Counted from the first letter of the stretch, positions 9,164 to 19,233 are shown. The stretch: 64,000 nt of DNA from Pleomorphovibrio marinus (GCF_003347495.1 NZ_QCXY01000013.1:151867-215866); one strand, 5' to 3'. The notes: generated by a model from the letters alone, not told the origin. Translations and numbers: made by a program.

Positions 9164-12100
9164 ATGTGCAATAGTTGGAAGGGTAGGGCAATATTGGTTT
9201 CCTTTCTCCTAACAGGTTGGATGTATCCTGTGTGGGGTCAACAGAAGTTTGAGGAACTGGCACCGAGAAAGACGGGAATTAAATTCCAAAATAGTCTAAA
9301 GGAGGATAAACAAACCAATATTCTCACTTACGAATACTTCTACAATGGCGGAGGGGTAGCAATAGGCGATATCAATAATGATGGCCTGGATGACATTTAC
9401 CTCACGGGGAATATGGTATCTAATAAGCTATACCTCAACCAAGGAAACTTCAAATTCAAGGACATTACGAAAGAAGCCGGGGTGGAAGGAAAGGATGCCT
9501 GGACCACTGGTGTGGTAATGGCCGATGTCAATGGAGACGGTTGGTTGGATATATATGTATGCTATTCTGGCAAGGGAGACCCGGAGAAAAGAAGGAATCA
9601 ACTCTTCATTAATCAAGGAGATGGCACCTTTGAGGAGCAAGCCAGTTCATTTGGCTTAGACGATCCCTCAAACAGCATTCATGCCCTTTTCTTCGACTAT
9701 GACCTGGATGGGGACTTGGATATGTATCTGCTTAACCACAATACCAGTGTGATTAATGAAATAGAGTTTGACGAGAATAGAAGGGACAGAAACCCAAATG
9801 CCGGGGACAAGCTTTTCAGAAATGACAATGGCAAATTTGTGGATGTAAGCAAAGAAGCCAACATCATGGGAAATTCCATGGGGTTTGGCCTTGGGGTGGC
9901 GGCATCAGACGTCAATGGGGACGGCTATCCGGATCTATACATATCTAATGATTACATAGAGCCGGATTATTTGTATATCAACAATGGGGATGGGACTTTT
10001 ACCGAAAGCCTAAGTGCTTACCTTCAGCATATCTCTTATTTTTCTATGGGCTCTGATATCAGTGATATCAATAATGATGGCTTACCGGACATTTATACCC
10101 TGGACATGCTTCCTGAGGATAATAAAAGGCAAAAGCTACTATATGGCCCAGAAAATTACGAACAATATGCCTTGATGGTAATGAAGGGGTTTTACCATCA
10201 AAATATGCGGAATATGTTGCACCTAAATCATGGAAATGGTCTATTTAGTGAAATAGGGCAACTAGCTGGTGTCTCCAACACTGATTGGAGTTGGGCGGCG
10301 CTATTTGCAGATTTTGACAATGACGGATGGAAAGACCTGTTTGTTTCCAATGGCTATTTTCGGGATTACACCAATAGGGATTTTTTGAAATACAAAAGCG
10401 ACTATTATTTTCAAAAAGCCAGGGCTAAGGAGACTGCGGATACCTTGCATCTAGTTACCACTATGACGTCTACCCCGGTGCATAACTACATCTACAAAAA
10501 CAACGGGGACCTCACCTTCAGTGACAAAACCAAAGATTGGGGTTTTTCGAAACCAGGTTTTTCCAATGGTGCTGCTTATGCGGATTTGGACAATGACGGG
10601 AACCTGGATTTAGTGGTAAACCACCTAAACGGTCATGCGGGTATCTATAAAAACGAAGGAAATTCTGACCATTTTCTTCAGGTAAATCTCAAGGGTGAGG
10701 GGAAAAACACTTTCGGGTTGGGGGCAAAGCTTCATCTATTTACCCCAAATGGGGAACAGTTCCTAGAACAGCAGCCATCACGGGGTTTCCAATCCTCTGT
10801 AAGTCCTCGATTACACTTTGGGCTTGGCAAAAATGCCGAAGTAGATTCCTTAAAGGTGACTTGGCCTTCCGGAAGAACACAGTGGGTGAGAGGAATTTCA
10901 GCGGATAGGGTTATAGCTTTGGAGGAAAAAGAGGCAAATCATCCTTCTGAAAAGCCTTCCGGCAAAGTGGATGATCCATTATTTACCCAGATCGTACCCC
11001 CTGTTAAATTTGAGCATGTGGAACTCGGATACAATGACTTCAAGCGGCAGCCTTTGTTAAACCACATGCTTTCCCCATGTGGGCCAGTCATGGCCGTTGG
11101 GGATGTCAATAATAATGGGTTTTCGGATGTTTTTGTAGGAGGCTCGGAGGAGCATCCCGGAAAACTTTTCTTTCAGGTATCCACCGGACAATTTATAGAA
11201 TCACAGGGTCTTGATTTATCCCAGGACATGGCTTCCACGGATGCAGATGCTGTGTTTTTTGATGCCAACGGGGATGGCTGGCAGGATATTTACCTGGTGA
11301 GCGGTGGATACAATGATTACGAAAAGGGCGATAAAGCACTGCAGGACAGGTTGTATATCAACCAGGGAGGAGGGAATTTCAAAAAAGCCATGTCTTCTTT
11401 ACCCGATATGAAAACTAGTGGTTCCTGTGTAAGGCCAGTAGATTTTGACGGTGATGGCCACGTGGATTTGTTTGTTGGGGGGAGGGTGATCCCCGGTGAA
11501 TACCCGCTAGCACCGACTTCCTATTTGCTAAAAAATGACGGGAAGGGAAATTTTAAGGTGGTTACAAAGGATTTTTGCCCTGAACTCTCAAACATTGGTA
11601 TGGTCACGGATGCGGCCTGGATAGATGTAAATAAGAACGGGTGGATGGATTTGGTGGTCGTGGGCGAATTTATGCCGGTGCAAGTGTTCATCAACCAGGA
11701 AGGGAAGGGTTTCGAAAACGAAACCGAAAATTTCTTTGAAGATCCATTGAACGGAATGTGGTCTTCGCTAGCCGTCGGAGATTTTGACGGGGATGGTGAC
11801 CTGGATTTAATTCTGGGGAATTTTGGCCTCAACTCCCAACTTCAGGCTTCCCCGGAGATGCCGATTGAGTTGGTGTATGGTGATTTTGATGATAACGGAT
11901 CCATAGACCCCATTCTCACGCAATATATACAGGGCAAATCCTACCCTTTTATGAGCCGTGACGAATTACTGGATCAAATGTATAGTATGCGTAGTAAGTT
12001 TACCGATTACGCTTCCTTTGCAGATGCTACTCTATCGGATGTTTTGAGCAAGGATCAAATAAAAAAAGCCAAATCGCTTAGGGCAGATGAGTTGAGGACC

Positions 12101-12502
12101 CTGTATTTGGAAAATAAAAATGGGAGCTTTAAGGTGCATGAGCTTCCTATAGAGGCACAATTTGCTCCAGTCTATGCTATTTCTGTGATGGATTTTAACG
12201 GGGACGGGCACTTGGACTTTATCCTGGGAGGAAATCAAAATGCAACCAGGCTACGCCTCGGAGTTATGGATGCAAACTTTGGGCAGGTGTTTTTGGGAGA
12301 TGGTAGTGGATCGTTTAAAACCCTACCCAAAAAGGATACGGGACTGCTCTTTTTGGGGGATGTAAAATCTTTGCAACCTGTGAAAATGGCCCATTTGCAG
12401 TTGTTGTTGGTAGGCATTAATAACCAAGGGGTAGAAGCCTATCTGCTGAACAACCCGGAATCGCTTAAGAATATTCGAAATTTGTCAGATAAAAACAATT
12501 AA
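9164..12502 (+). CDS. FG-GAP/VCBS repeat protein with ASPIC/UnbV domain (CRTAC1-like)
   Basis: An 1112-residue exported protein. The N-terminus is a signal peptide ending near the AWG/QQ-like site (VWGQQKFEELAP). Two sets of propeller repeats carry calcium loops: DINNDGLDDI, DVNGDGWLDI, DVNGDGYPDL, DFDNDGWKDL and DLDNDGNLDL in the first half, and DVNNNGFSDV, DANGDGWQDI, DFDGDGHVDL and DFNGDGHLDF in the second. Between them, about residues 505-585, is an ASPIC/UnbV module (GLGAKLHLFTPNGEQ, then HFGLG and VTWPSGR). Such proteins are common next to SusC/SusD loci in Bacteroidota; their role is not settled. It begins a run of four same-strand genes with gaps of 32, 25 and 13 bases, a likely operon. 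Confidence 0.9.
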   Translation: MCNSWKGRAILVSFLLTGWMYPVWGQQKFEELAPRKTGIKFQNSLKEDKQTNILTYEYFYNGGGVAIGDINNDGLDDIYLTGNMVSNKLYLNQGNFKFKDITKEAGVEGKDAWTTGVVMADVNGDGWLDIYVCYSGKGDPEKRRNQLFINQGDGTFEEQASSFGLDDPSNSIHALFFDYDLDGDLDMYLLNHNTSVINEIEFDENRRDRNPNAGDKLFRNDNGKFVDVSKEANIMGNSMGFGLGVAASDVNGDGYPDLYISNDYIEPDYLYINNGDGTFTESLSAYLQHISYFSMGSDISDINNDGLPDIYTLDMLPEDNKRQKLLYGPENYEQYALMVMKGFYHQNMRNMLHLNHGNGLFSEIGQLAGVSNTDWSWAALFADFDNDGWKDLFVSNGYFRDYTNRDFLKYKSDYYFQKARAKETADTLHLVTTMTSTPVHNYIYKNNGDLTFSDKTKDWGFSKPGFSNGAAYADLDNDGNLDLVVNHLNGHAGIYKNEGNSDHFLQVNLKGEGKNTFGLGAKLHLFTPNGEQFLEQQPSRGFQSSVSPRLHFGLGKNAEVDSLKVTWPSGRTQWVRGISADRVIALEEKEANHPSEKPSGKVDDPLFTQIVPPVKFEHVELGYNDFKRQPLLNHMLSPCGPVMAVGDVNNNGFSDVFVGGSEEHPGKLFFQVSTGQFIESQGLDLSQDMASTDADAVFFDANGDGWQDIYLVSGGYNDYEKGDKALQDRLYINQGGGNFKKAMSSLPDMKTSGSCVRPVDFDGDGHVDLFVGGRVIPGEYPLAPTSYLLKNDGKGNFKVVTKDFCPELSNIGMVTDAAWIDVNKNGWMDLVVVGEFMPVQVFINQEGKGFENETENFFEDPLNGMWSSLAVGDFDGDGDLDLILGNFGLNSQLQASPEMPIELVYGDFDDNGSIDPILTQYIQGKSYPFMSRDELLDQMYSMRSKFTDYASFADATLSDVLSKDQIKKAKSLRADELRTLYLENKNGSFKVHELPIEAQFAPVYAISVMDFNGDGHLDFILGGNQNATRLRLGVMDANFGQVFLGDGSGSFKTLPKKDTGLLFLGDVKSLQPVKMAHLQLLLVGINNQGVEAYLLNNPESLKNIRNLSDKNN

Positions 12503-12534
12503 TTCATCCAAAATAAACCCACCAAACCAAATCC

Positions 12535-13902
12535 ATGATAAAAAGAAAGATTTTGCTGGAAGACCACGAAATACCAGAGAAATGGTACAACGTGATTGCC
12601 GACATGCCCAATAAGCCTTTGCCACCTCTGCATCCCGGAACACTGGAGCCTATTGGGCCTGACTCTTTAGCCCCACTTTTTCCCGAAGCCCTAATCAAGC
12701 AAGAGGTTACTACGGATAAATGGGTAGACATTCCCGATGAGGTAAGGCATATCTACAGCATTTGGCGCCCTACCCCCCTATACAGGGCATATGGCCTGGA
12801 AAAAGCCCTGGATACACCTGCGAAAATATATTATAAATATGAAGGGGTAAGCCCTTCTGGCTCCCACAAACCCAATACGGCTATTCCTCAGGCCTATTAT
12901 AACAAGCAAGAAGGCATAAAGAGGATAACAACAGAAACCGGAGCCGGGCAATGGGGAAGTGCATTAAGTTTTGCCTGCCAGCATTTTGGGATAACCTGTG
13001 AGGTATATATGGTGAGGCTTTCCTATAGGGATAAACCGTATAGGAAGATCATGATGAATACCTGGGGAGCAGAAGTATATCCCTCGCCTTCTGAAAGGAC
13101 ACAGGCAGGAAGGAATATCCTTGCAGCTAACCCTGATTCTCCGGGATCCTTAGGAATAGCAATCTCGGAGGCAGTAGAAATGGCAGCTACCAGAGAAGAC
13201 ACCAAATATGCATTGGGAAGTGTGCTCAATCATGTCAAACTCCACCAAACCATCATTGGTTTGGAAGCAATCAAGCAATTGGAAAAGGCGGGGGACATGC
13301 CCGATATCGTAATTGCTCCCTTTGGAGGCGGGTCTAATTTTGCAGGGCTCTCGTTTCCTTTTATCCGCTTAAACCTGGAAGAAGGTAAAAACATTAGGTG
13401 TGTGGCAAGCGAGCCGGCATCTTGCCCTAAACTGACCAGAGGGGTGTTCAGGTACGACTTTGGTGACACGGCAGGAATGACACCGCTTTTGCCTATGTAC
13501 ACGCTTGGGCATGACTTCATCCCCGCCCCTATACATGCAGGTGGGCTGAGGTATCATGGTGCCGGAGTGATCGTGAGTCAATTGCTCAAAGATGGCCTAA
13601 TAGAGGCCAGTGCCCATGACAACCTTGAAATATTTGAGGCAGGAGTCCTATTCGCACGGGCCGAAGGTGTGATCCCTGCCCCAGAAGCTAACCATGGAAT
13701 TGCCACAGCTATCGCAGAAGCCAAGAAGTGCAAGGAAGAGGGAACCTCTAAGACCATCCTGTTTAACTTGTGCGGTCATGGCAATTTTGACATGAAGGCT
13801 TATGAGGATTATTTTGCAGGTAAAATCCAACAACACGAATTAAGCCAGGAGGAGATTAATGCCTCTATTGCAAGACTGGAAACCCCGGAAATCAACGCAT
13901 AA
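12535..13902 (+). CDS. TrpB2-type tryptophan synthase beta-like PLP enzyme
   Basis: A 455-residue pyridoxal-phosphate enzyme of the TrpB2 (long TrpB-like) branch, about 50 residues longer than TrpB1 because of its N-terminal extension. The Schiff-base lysine is in [10 protein letters not shown] (Lys112); the phosphate-binding GGGSN loop is near residue 263; [10 protein letters not shown] matches the substrate loop. The family makes tryptophan from indole and serine, but many TrpB2 members have uncertain in vivo roles. No trpA or other trp gene is near. It lies between an FG-GAP protein gene and an amidohydrolase gene, which does not suggest tryptophan synthesis, so a serine- or threonine-type PLP reaction in another pathway is possible. 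Cytoplasmic, no signal peptide. Confidence 0.9.
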   Translation: MIKRKILLEDHEIPEKWYNVIADMPNKPLPPLHPGTLEPIGPDSLAPLFPEALIKQEVTTDKWVDIPDEVRHIYSIWRPTPLYRAYGLEKALDTPAKIYYKYEGVSPSGSHKPNTAIPQAYYNKQEGIKRITTETGAGQWGSALSFACQHFGITCEVYMVRLSYRDKPYRKIMMNTWGAEVYPSPSERTQAGRNILAANPDSPGSLGIAISEAVEMAATREDTKYALGSVLNHVKLHQTIIGLEAIKQLEKAGDMPDIVIAPFGGGSNFAGLSFPFIRLNLEEGKNIRCVASEPASCPKLTRGVFRYDFGDTAGMTPLLPMYTLGHDFIPAPIHAGGLRYHGAGVIVSQLLKDGLIEASAHDNLEIFEAGVLFARAEGVIPAPEANHGIATAIAEAKKCKEEGTSKTILFNLCGHGNFDMKAYEDYFAGKIQQHELSQEEINASIARLETPEINA

Positions 13903-13927
13903 ACATAGCTGAACCCACCCCATTGAA

Positions 13928-14845
13928 ATGGACAAAAGAAGTTTTATTAAAAGGGCCGCTCTTGGGGCAATGGCAGTAAGCCTTAAACCAACTGCTTGGA
14001 TAACCGCGGGGGAAGAAACCCCGATTGTAGATACCCATCTTCACTTATGGGACAGGTCAGTAATGGATTACCCATGGTTAAGTGGGATTTTGGACAGGGA
14101 TTTTTTGGTGAAGGATTTTAGCCAAGCCACACAAGGAATTCCAATTAAAAAAATGGTATTCGTGGAATGCGCAAGGAAACCCGAACAATACCTTACAGAA
14201 GTAAAGTGGGTGGAGGAAAGAGCCAGGGAAGATCAGAGGATTCAGGGTATGGTAGCCTATTTTCCGCTAGAAAAAGGGGAATCGTATAGGAAAGAAATGG
14301 AGGAATTGGCTGGGCATAAGATAGTGAGAAGCATCAGGAAGGGGGTGGATAAAGAACTACTGCAGAACAGACAATTTCTGGAGGGGGCAAAAATGATGGA
14401 TGAAAAAGGCCTAAACTATGACCTTAATATACAGCCGGATCTTATGAAGGAGGCACTAAGTTTTGTAAGGAAATTCCCAAACATGCAGTTTATTCTAAAC
14501 CATATTGCCAACCCCTCCATAGCTAGTGGCCAGCATTGGGAAATCTGGAAGGAGCAGTTGGTGGAGTTGAGCAGGCTTGACAATGTAAACTGCAAAGTTT
14601 CGGGAATGATCACAAAAGCAGACCCATCTTCTTGGAAGGTGTCGGATCTTCACCCCTATTTTGACCATGTGATGAATACTTTCGGCCCAGATAGGGTAGT
14701 ATATGGGGGGGATTGGCCAGTGGTGTTAAGGGCCGGCAGTTACATGGACTGGATGCAGGCCTTTTTGACCCTTACTTCTGACCTTTCGATGGACGAAAAA
14801 GAATTGCTGTATTTTAAAAATGCCGAACGCATTTATAGAATTTAA
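13928..14845 (+). CDS. Amidohydrolase family 2 protein (sugar lactonase-like), exported
   Basis: A 305-residue TIM-barrel hydrolase of the amidohydrolase_2 type, which includes fucono- and rhamnono-lactonases. The metal-binding start motif DTHLHLWD is at about residues 36-43, with ILNHIANPS in the middle and YGGDWPV near the end supplying the later active-site aspartate. The N-terminus (MDKRSFIKRAALGAMAVS) resembles a Tat signal, but the first arginine of the twin pair is lysine, so Tat export is likely, not certain. It is followed after 13 bases by a Tat-type oxidoreductase. A lactonase next to a dehydrogenase fits stepwise sugar oxidation; the actual sugar is unknown. Confidence 0.85.
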   Translation: MDKRSFIKRAALGAMAVSLKPTAWITAGEETPIVDTHLHLWDRSVMDYPWLSGILDRDFLVKDFSQATQGIPIKKMVFVECARKPEQYLTEVKWVEERAREDQRIQGMVAYFPLEKGESYRKEMEELAGHKIVRSIRKGVDKELLQNRQFLEGAKMMDEKGLNYDLNIQPDLMKEALSFVRKFPNMQFILNHIANPSIASGQHWEIWKEQLVELSRLDNVNCKVSGMITKADPSSWKVSDLHPYFDHVMNTFGPDRVVYGGDWPVVLRAGSYMDWMQAFLTLTSDLSMDEKELLYFKNAERIYRI

Positions 14846-14858
14846 CTGTACGTAATTG

Positions 14859-16283
14859 ATGAACAAGGAAAACACAAAAATAAAGGGGGATTTGCCTCGC
14901 AGGGATTTTGTAAAGAAAGCCGCATTGGCAGGCGCAGGTTTCTATATTGTGCCTAGGGCTGTATTGGGTGGCCCCGGTTATGTGGCCCCCAGTGATAAAG
15001 TAACTATCGGACTGGTGGGAGCTGGAGGAAAGGGCCGGCAAAATGCCGAGGACCTGATGAAGCTGGATGATGTCAGGATTACCTCCATTGCAGATCCTGG
15101 GGAATATTGGGATTTGGCAAATTTTTATTATAGGTCAATAGCCGGAAGGGGCCCAGTAAAAAGATTGGTTGAGAACTTTTATAAGGATAAGGATGATAAC
15201 TTTAAACTCAACGAATACTTGGACTTCAGGAGGTTACTAGAAAAGGAGCAGGGCATAGATGCCATTTGTTGCAGTACCCCCGACAATACCCATGCCTATA
15301 TCACTTATCTGGCGATGAAAAGTGGTAAGCACGTATATTGTGAAAAGCCACTTACTCATAATATTTGGGAGGCTAGGCTGATTAAAAATTTGACCGAAGA
15401 AACAGGTTTGGCCACCCAAATGGGAAACGTGGGGCACAGTACCAATGGTATCAGGGAAACAGTGGAATACCTTCGTGCAGGAGTGATTGGAGAAGTACGA
15501 GAGACCCACTCTTGGGTACCTGCAACGCGATGGATCCCCGAAGTGAAGGGAATGCCTCAGGAAAGTTCCACCAAGCCGAATGGGTTTGACTGGGACCTTT
15601 GGCTAGGCCCCACTCCGCATAAACCCTACCATGAGTGGTATTCTCCGGTAACCTGGAGGGATTTTTGGGATTTTGGATGTGGTGCTTTGGGGGATTTTGG
15701 CTGTCATGATATGGATGCAGCTACTTGGGCCTTTGAATTGGATTATCCCGAAACGGTACAGGTGTTTCCTGCTGGGTTTAGCAATGAGGATATTACCCCC
15801 TATGGAGAAATTGGCTACTATCATTTTCCCGCTAAAAATGGCTTGCCGCCTATAAAATTGACTTGGTATTCTGGGGGACTGAAACCCCAATTGCATAAAG
15901 ATTTGCCGAACGATTATAACTGGACTTCGAGGGGGACGCTTTTTGTCGGGGAAAAGGGGATAATCGTCAATGAGGGTGGAAATAGGGCTCCCAAGGTCTT
16001 CCCGGAAGAATTGGCAAACCGGATTCAAAAACCCAAAGAGGTGTTGCCAAGAAGTAAGGGGCATTTCCGGGATTGGGTAGATGCCATCAAAGGAGGGCCC
16101 AAGTCGAGTGCAAACTTTGAGTATGGTGCTCATCTTACAGAAATTACCCTTTTAGGTGTACTTTCCTTGCGATTGGGTGGCCAGAAAATAATATGGGACG
16201 CTGAAGCTTTGAAAGCAAAAGGTATCCCAGAGGCAGACCAATACATCAAAGAACCTGTAAGACCGGGATGGGAAATGGGTTGA
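14859..16283 (+). CDS. Gfo/Idh/MocA-family oxidoreductase with Tat signal
   Basis: The start is the ATG at 14859; a TTG just before it is unlikely. The 474-residue protein begins with a true twin-arginine signal (LPRRDFVKKAALAGAGF), so it should be folded with its cofactor before export to the periplasm. A Rossmann domain follows (VTIGLVGAGGKGRQN), then CSTPDNTHAYI and the conserved GKHVYCEKPLTHN, whose Lys-Pro pair is the family catalytic hallmark. The C-terminal half is the usual alpha/beta substrate domain (CHDMDAATWAFELDYPETV). These enzymes oxidise or reduce sugars or cyclitols with NAD(P). It is the last gene of the 9164-16283 run, and a small hairpin at 16301 follows. Confidence 0.92.
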   Translation: MNKENTKIKGDLPRRDFVKKAALAGAGFYIVPRAVLGGPGYVAPSDKVTIGLVGAGGKGRQNAEDLMKLDDVRITSIADPGEYWDLANFYYRSIAGRGPVKRLVENFYKDKDDNFKLNEYLDFRRLLEKEQGIDAICCSTPDNTHAYITYLAMKSGKHVYCEKPLTHNIWEARLIKNLTEETGLATQMGNVGHSTNGIRETVEYLRAGVIGEVRETHSWVPATRWIPEVKGMPQESSTKPNGFDWDLWLGPTPHKPYHEWYSPVTWRDFWDFGCGALGDFGCHDMDAATWAFELDYPETVQVFPAGFSNEDITPYGEIGYYHFPAKNGLPPIKLTWYSGGLKPQLHKDLPNDYNWTSRGTLFVGEKGIIVNEGGNRAPKVFPEELANRIQKPKEVLPRSKGHFRDWVDAIKGGPKSSANFEYGAHLTEITLLGVLSLRLGGQKIIWDAEALKAKGIPEADQYIKEPVRPGWEMG

Positions 16284-16300
16284 TTTGTTGAAATATACGG

Positions 16301-16323
16301 AGGAGCCTAACCTAAGGGCTCCT
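16301..16323. terminator. Weak hairpin between convergent genes
   Basis: AGGAGCC pairs with GGCTCCT across a nine-base loop. No T-run follows on either strand, so this is at best a weak or bidirectional terminator between the oxidoreductase gene (+) and the VWA protein gene (-). Confidence 0.4.
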
Positions 16324-16338
16324 TCAATTAACACAAAA

Positions 16339-17379
16339 TCAGTCCATCAGAAAATTATTGAAGAAGGTATTTTTAAGTCCCAGCCAAATAAAGAAGCAAA
16401 CTACTCCCCAAAACAAGTATGCCCTGTAGTAGTCTATGGTTTCTTTATATCGGGACTCTATGATTTCCGCTTTCTCCAATTCATCAATTTGTTCAAATAT
16501 ATTGTCAAGTGCATTGCCGTCTGCCGCTCTAAAAAACTGGCCATCTGCGATTTTGGCAATGTCCCTCAGGGTACTTTCATTTAGATAGCTCTCTATCATT
16601 TGGGGCCTGCCGAAAAAGTCCGTTCCATAGGGTACCATACCATCTTTTCCAACGGCTACTGTATAAATTTTGATATCCATGGCAGCGGCAAGCTGTGCGG
16701 CAAAGACAGGGTCTACATTGCCTGCATTATTGTCCCCGTCGCTTAACAGTACCATTACCTTGGATTGGGCTTCTGACTCTCTCATCCTATTTGTGGCAGC
16801 GGAAAGGGCACTTCCTATTGCTGTGCCTTTTGCGTCCATCATATTGAAAGAAATGTCTTTGATCAGGTCCTTTAATAAATCGTGATCGGTGGTGAGAGGG
16901 GCCAAAGAAAAGGCCTCACCTGAGAAAATCACGATACCTATCCGGTCCCCAAACCTACCATCGATGAAATCTATCGCAGTTTCTTTTGCGGCCTCAAGCC
17001 GGTTGGGGGTGAAATCCTGCAAGTCCATAGATTCTGAAATATCCAATACCAGCATGATGTCTATTCCCTCCGTAAACTGTTCCACCTTTTCGTTGGTGCG
17101 CTGAGGTCTGGCCAATGCAATAACGATCAACCAAAGGCAAAGCATGAAGAAGAGCATGGGTATAAGCCTTAGGTATGTCCAGGGGTTTTTTCTAGACCCC
17201 AGCTTGGGGACAGACAATTCCAGAACAGGGTTGTTGATGATCTTGGCAAACTTCCTGATCAATAGGATCAAAGGCACCACCCAGAGCAAGTGCAAGGCCC
17301 AAATGTTTTCCCATTCATAAGAGCGGAAGGTTTCTGGTGAAAACCAAGTCCACGACAAATAGGGCAGGGTCTCATTCAT
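16339..17379 (-). CDS. batA: BatA-like membrane protein with von Willebrand factor A domain
   Basis: A 346-residue protein with hydrophobic segments at about 28-45 and 73-91, a cytoplasm- or periplasm-facing VWA domain, and a C-terminal membrane helix at about 317-337. The metal-ion-dependent adhesion site is complete at its first part: Asp113-Ile-Ser115-Glu-Ser117 (LDISESMDL). Bat proteins are linked to stress tolerance or cell-envelope assembly with MoxR ATPases in Bacteroidota; the mechanism is not settled. Its ATG overlaps the preceding gene by eight bases (ATGAATGA), and it is the last gene of a three-gene operon. No batB, batC or batE follows here. Confidence 0.82.
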   Translation of the reverse strand: MNETLPYLSWTWFSPETFRSYEWENIWALHLLWVVPLILLIRKFAKIINNPVLELSVPKLGSRKNPWTYLRLIPMLFFMLCLWLIVIALARPQRTNEKVEQFTEGIDIMLVLDISESMDLQDFTPNRLEAAKETAIDFIDGRFGDRIGIVIFSGEAFSLAPLTTDHDLLKDLIKDISFNMMDAKGTAIGSALSAATNRMRESEAQSKVMVLLSDGDNNAGNVDPVFAAQLAAAMDIKIYTVAVGKDGMVPYGTDFFGRPQMIESYLNESTLRDIAKIADGQFFRAADGNALDNIFEQIDELEKAEIIESRYKETIDYYRAYLFWGVVCFFIWLGLKNTFFNNFLMD

Positions 17380-18271
17380 GTACGTGGTATTTATTTATTT
17401 TGTCTTCAAATATTTCGGTGGATACTTCCCTGAGTTTTTCACAAGAAACTGGAATATCGTCCTCCACTTTGTCCGCATAAATGACCAATTCAATTTTCCT
17501 GAAATCCCTGAGAAGATCTGGCAGAGCCAAATGTTGGGCGATTTCGGTGGATGTCCATTCCCGGAATGGTTTTCCCGTGAGGGATTCCATGTAGCTTTTC
17601 CACAAGCCCAGTAGTTCGTCGGCAGATTGCAGAGAGGGTTGTTCTAATAACGTCCTTTTTGCATTTTTCCATCTTTCCAGAAAACGTTTCCTTTTCTTCC
17701 TCTCCAAATACACCAACCACATGCTCATTAGTTTCTTTCCGAAGAGAAAATAGAGGGCTACCAATATACCAATGGAAAGTAAACCAAGAAGTATAAGCCT
17801 GGGATAATTGAAACCCATAGGAACCTTGAGGTAGCTGTTGTTTTCTTGGAAACTTAATCCCTCCGGGATTTCGTCTATGGTTAAAACGAGTCCCAGCAGG
17901 GCTTCCTCAGGAAAGTGAGAAATACTGTCGTATCGCAATACCTCATATACAGGAAGGCTAATCCTGCGTGTGGGATCCAATGAAAAATTGGACAAATAAT
18001 AAACCGCAGAGTCCAAAGTAATGCTGTCTTGGGTGGTGGAAGTAAAGGTCTGTTTTTCCAAAAATTCCATACCCCCAAAGTTGTAGGTAGAATCAGGAAA
18101 GAGGATGTCCAAGGAGGCATGGTACCTAGCCTTCAGTACGTACCCCACCCTTTCGCCTAATTTGGCAGAGTCCTTTAGGAAATAGCCATCTACCTGTACC
18201 TCCTGAGCATGTGCCGAGGAGCAGATAATGGAGAAACAACCAATAAAATACAGAAATAGATATTTACCCAC
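17372..18271 (-). CDS. Membrane protein of the Bat operon (unnamed middle component)
   Basis: A 299-residue protein with a GTG start that overlaps the end of the DUF58 gene by eight bases (GTGGGTAA). It has an N-terminal signal peptide (residues 1-22, ending SSAHA), an extracytoplasmic beta-rich domain, a membrane helix at about 163-183 and a basic cytoplasmic tail (ERKKRKRFLERW). Genes with this layout sit between DUF58 and VWA genes in many Bacteroidota Bat operons (DUF4381- or BatD-like). I recognise it by position and topology more than by motif. It probably bridges the periplasm and the cytoplasmic face of the Bat complex. Confidence 0.65.
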   Translation of the reverse strand: MGKYLFLYFIGCFSIICSSAHAQEVQVDGYFLKDSAKLGERVGYVLKARYHASLDILFPDSTYNFGGMEFLEKQTFTSTTQDSITLDSAVYYLSNFSLDPTRRISLPVYEVLRYDSISHFPEEALLGLVLTIDEIPEGLSFQENNSYLKVPMGFNYPRLILLGLLSIGILVALYFLFGKKLMSMWLVYLERKKRKRFLERWKNAKRTLLEQPSLQSADELLGLWKSYMESLTGKPFREWTSTEIAQHLALPDLLRDFRKIELVIYADKVEDDIPVSCEKLREVSTEIFEDKINKYHVHE

Positions 18272-19142
18272 GCTTCATGCTACGGTTTCTTGTTTTAAAT
18301 AGTTCCATTAGGGGTAACACAATATCCTGCCCTGTACCTATTTGAAGGTAATTGACTTGGTTTTTTTTACAAAGTGTCCTCAATGATTCTCTATCTGCAT
18401 AAAAGGATTTGAATATTTTTTTTGAAAATCCACCAAAGGCTGTGTTCACCCAGGTGGTTTTACCATTTTCTTTATCATAGAGGGGAACAATCCCAAGGGA
18501 GGGCAGGGCTGACTCCAGGGGATCCGTCAGTTGAATAGCTACCACATCGTGTTTATTGGCCAAAGCTTTCAGGGGATTTTCGTACCCCTCATCTATGAAA
18601 TCAGAAATAATGATGATTATACTTCTCTTTTTGATCAGGTTGAGACAAAAGGTAAACATTCCCTTCAAGTCAGTTTTCAGGGAGTTGTTTTTGTGATTGA
18701 AGACTGCCTTAATTATTTTTACGGCCTGCCGGGGGCCTTTGGAAGGCATGACCAAATTCTCTTTTTGGTTAGAATAAGACACTAAGCCTACCTGGCTACC
18801 CTCAAAAACGGCGGCTAAGGTTAAGACGCCAGCTATCTCCTTGCCCAGGTCTATTTTTTTTCGCGTTTTCCCTCCCGTCTCTTGTGAACCACTAATGTCT
18901 AGGAGGAAAAAAACAGACTGGTCTTTGTCCTCTTTGTAAGTTTTAACAAAAGTCCCATGCCCTTTGGCTGAAACTTTCCATTCTATCGTGCGTATATCAT
19001 CCCCGTACTGATAGGGCCTGAGGTCGTCAAATTCCAGGCCTGCTCCCTTGAAAATGGATTGATAATCACCTTGCAGGTGGTTATTTGCCACTTTTCGGAG
19101 CATAATTTCGTACCTTCGTAATTTCTTGACGAGTTGGTTCAT
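18264..19142 (-). CDS. DUF58 domain protein, first gene of the Bat-like operon
   Basis: A 292-residue soluble protein with the DUF58 signature DLRPYQYGDDIRTIEWK (about residues 41-57), followed by a VWA-like fold whose metal site reads LLDISGSQ. No signal peptide or membrane segment. DUF58 proteins are usually encoded directly after a MoxR-type AAA+ ATPase gene. Here the upstream neighbour is on the other strand (DUF4296 lipoprotein), so the ATPase is not in this window. Promoter should lie in the short divergent gap 19143-19233; I could not identify it. Confidence 0.85.
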   Translation of the reverse strand: MNQLVKKLRRYEIMLRKVANNHLQGDYQSIFKGAGLEFDDLRPYQYGDDIRTIEWKVSAKGHGTFVKTYKEDKDQSVFFLLDISGSQETGGKTRKKIDLGKEIAGVLTLAAVFEGSQVGLVSYSNQKENLVMPSKGPRQAVKIIKAVFNHKNNSLKTDLKGMFTFCLNLIKKRSIIIIISDFIDEGYENPLKALANKHDVVAIQLTDPLESALPSLGIVPLYDKENGKTTWVNTAFGGFSKKIFKSFYADRESLRTLCKKNQVNYLQIGTGQDIVLPLMELFKTRNRSMKRG

Positions 19143-19233
19143 AAAGCTTTTAGGAATGAAAGGCCTAATTTAGCAGTCTCATTTGAATAATAAAACGTCT
19201 TTAGGATCACATATTGTCATTTGTCTTAGGAAT

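Noticed and set aside
15603..16133. 176-residue minus-strand frame
   Set aside because: Antisense shadow of the Gfo/Idh/MocA oxidoreductase gene, without motifs of its own.
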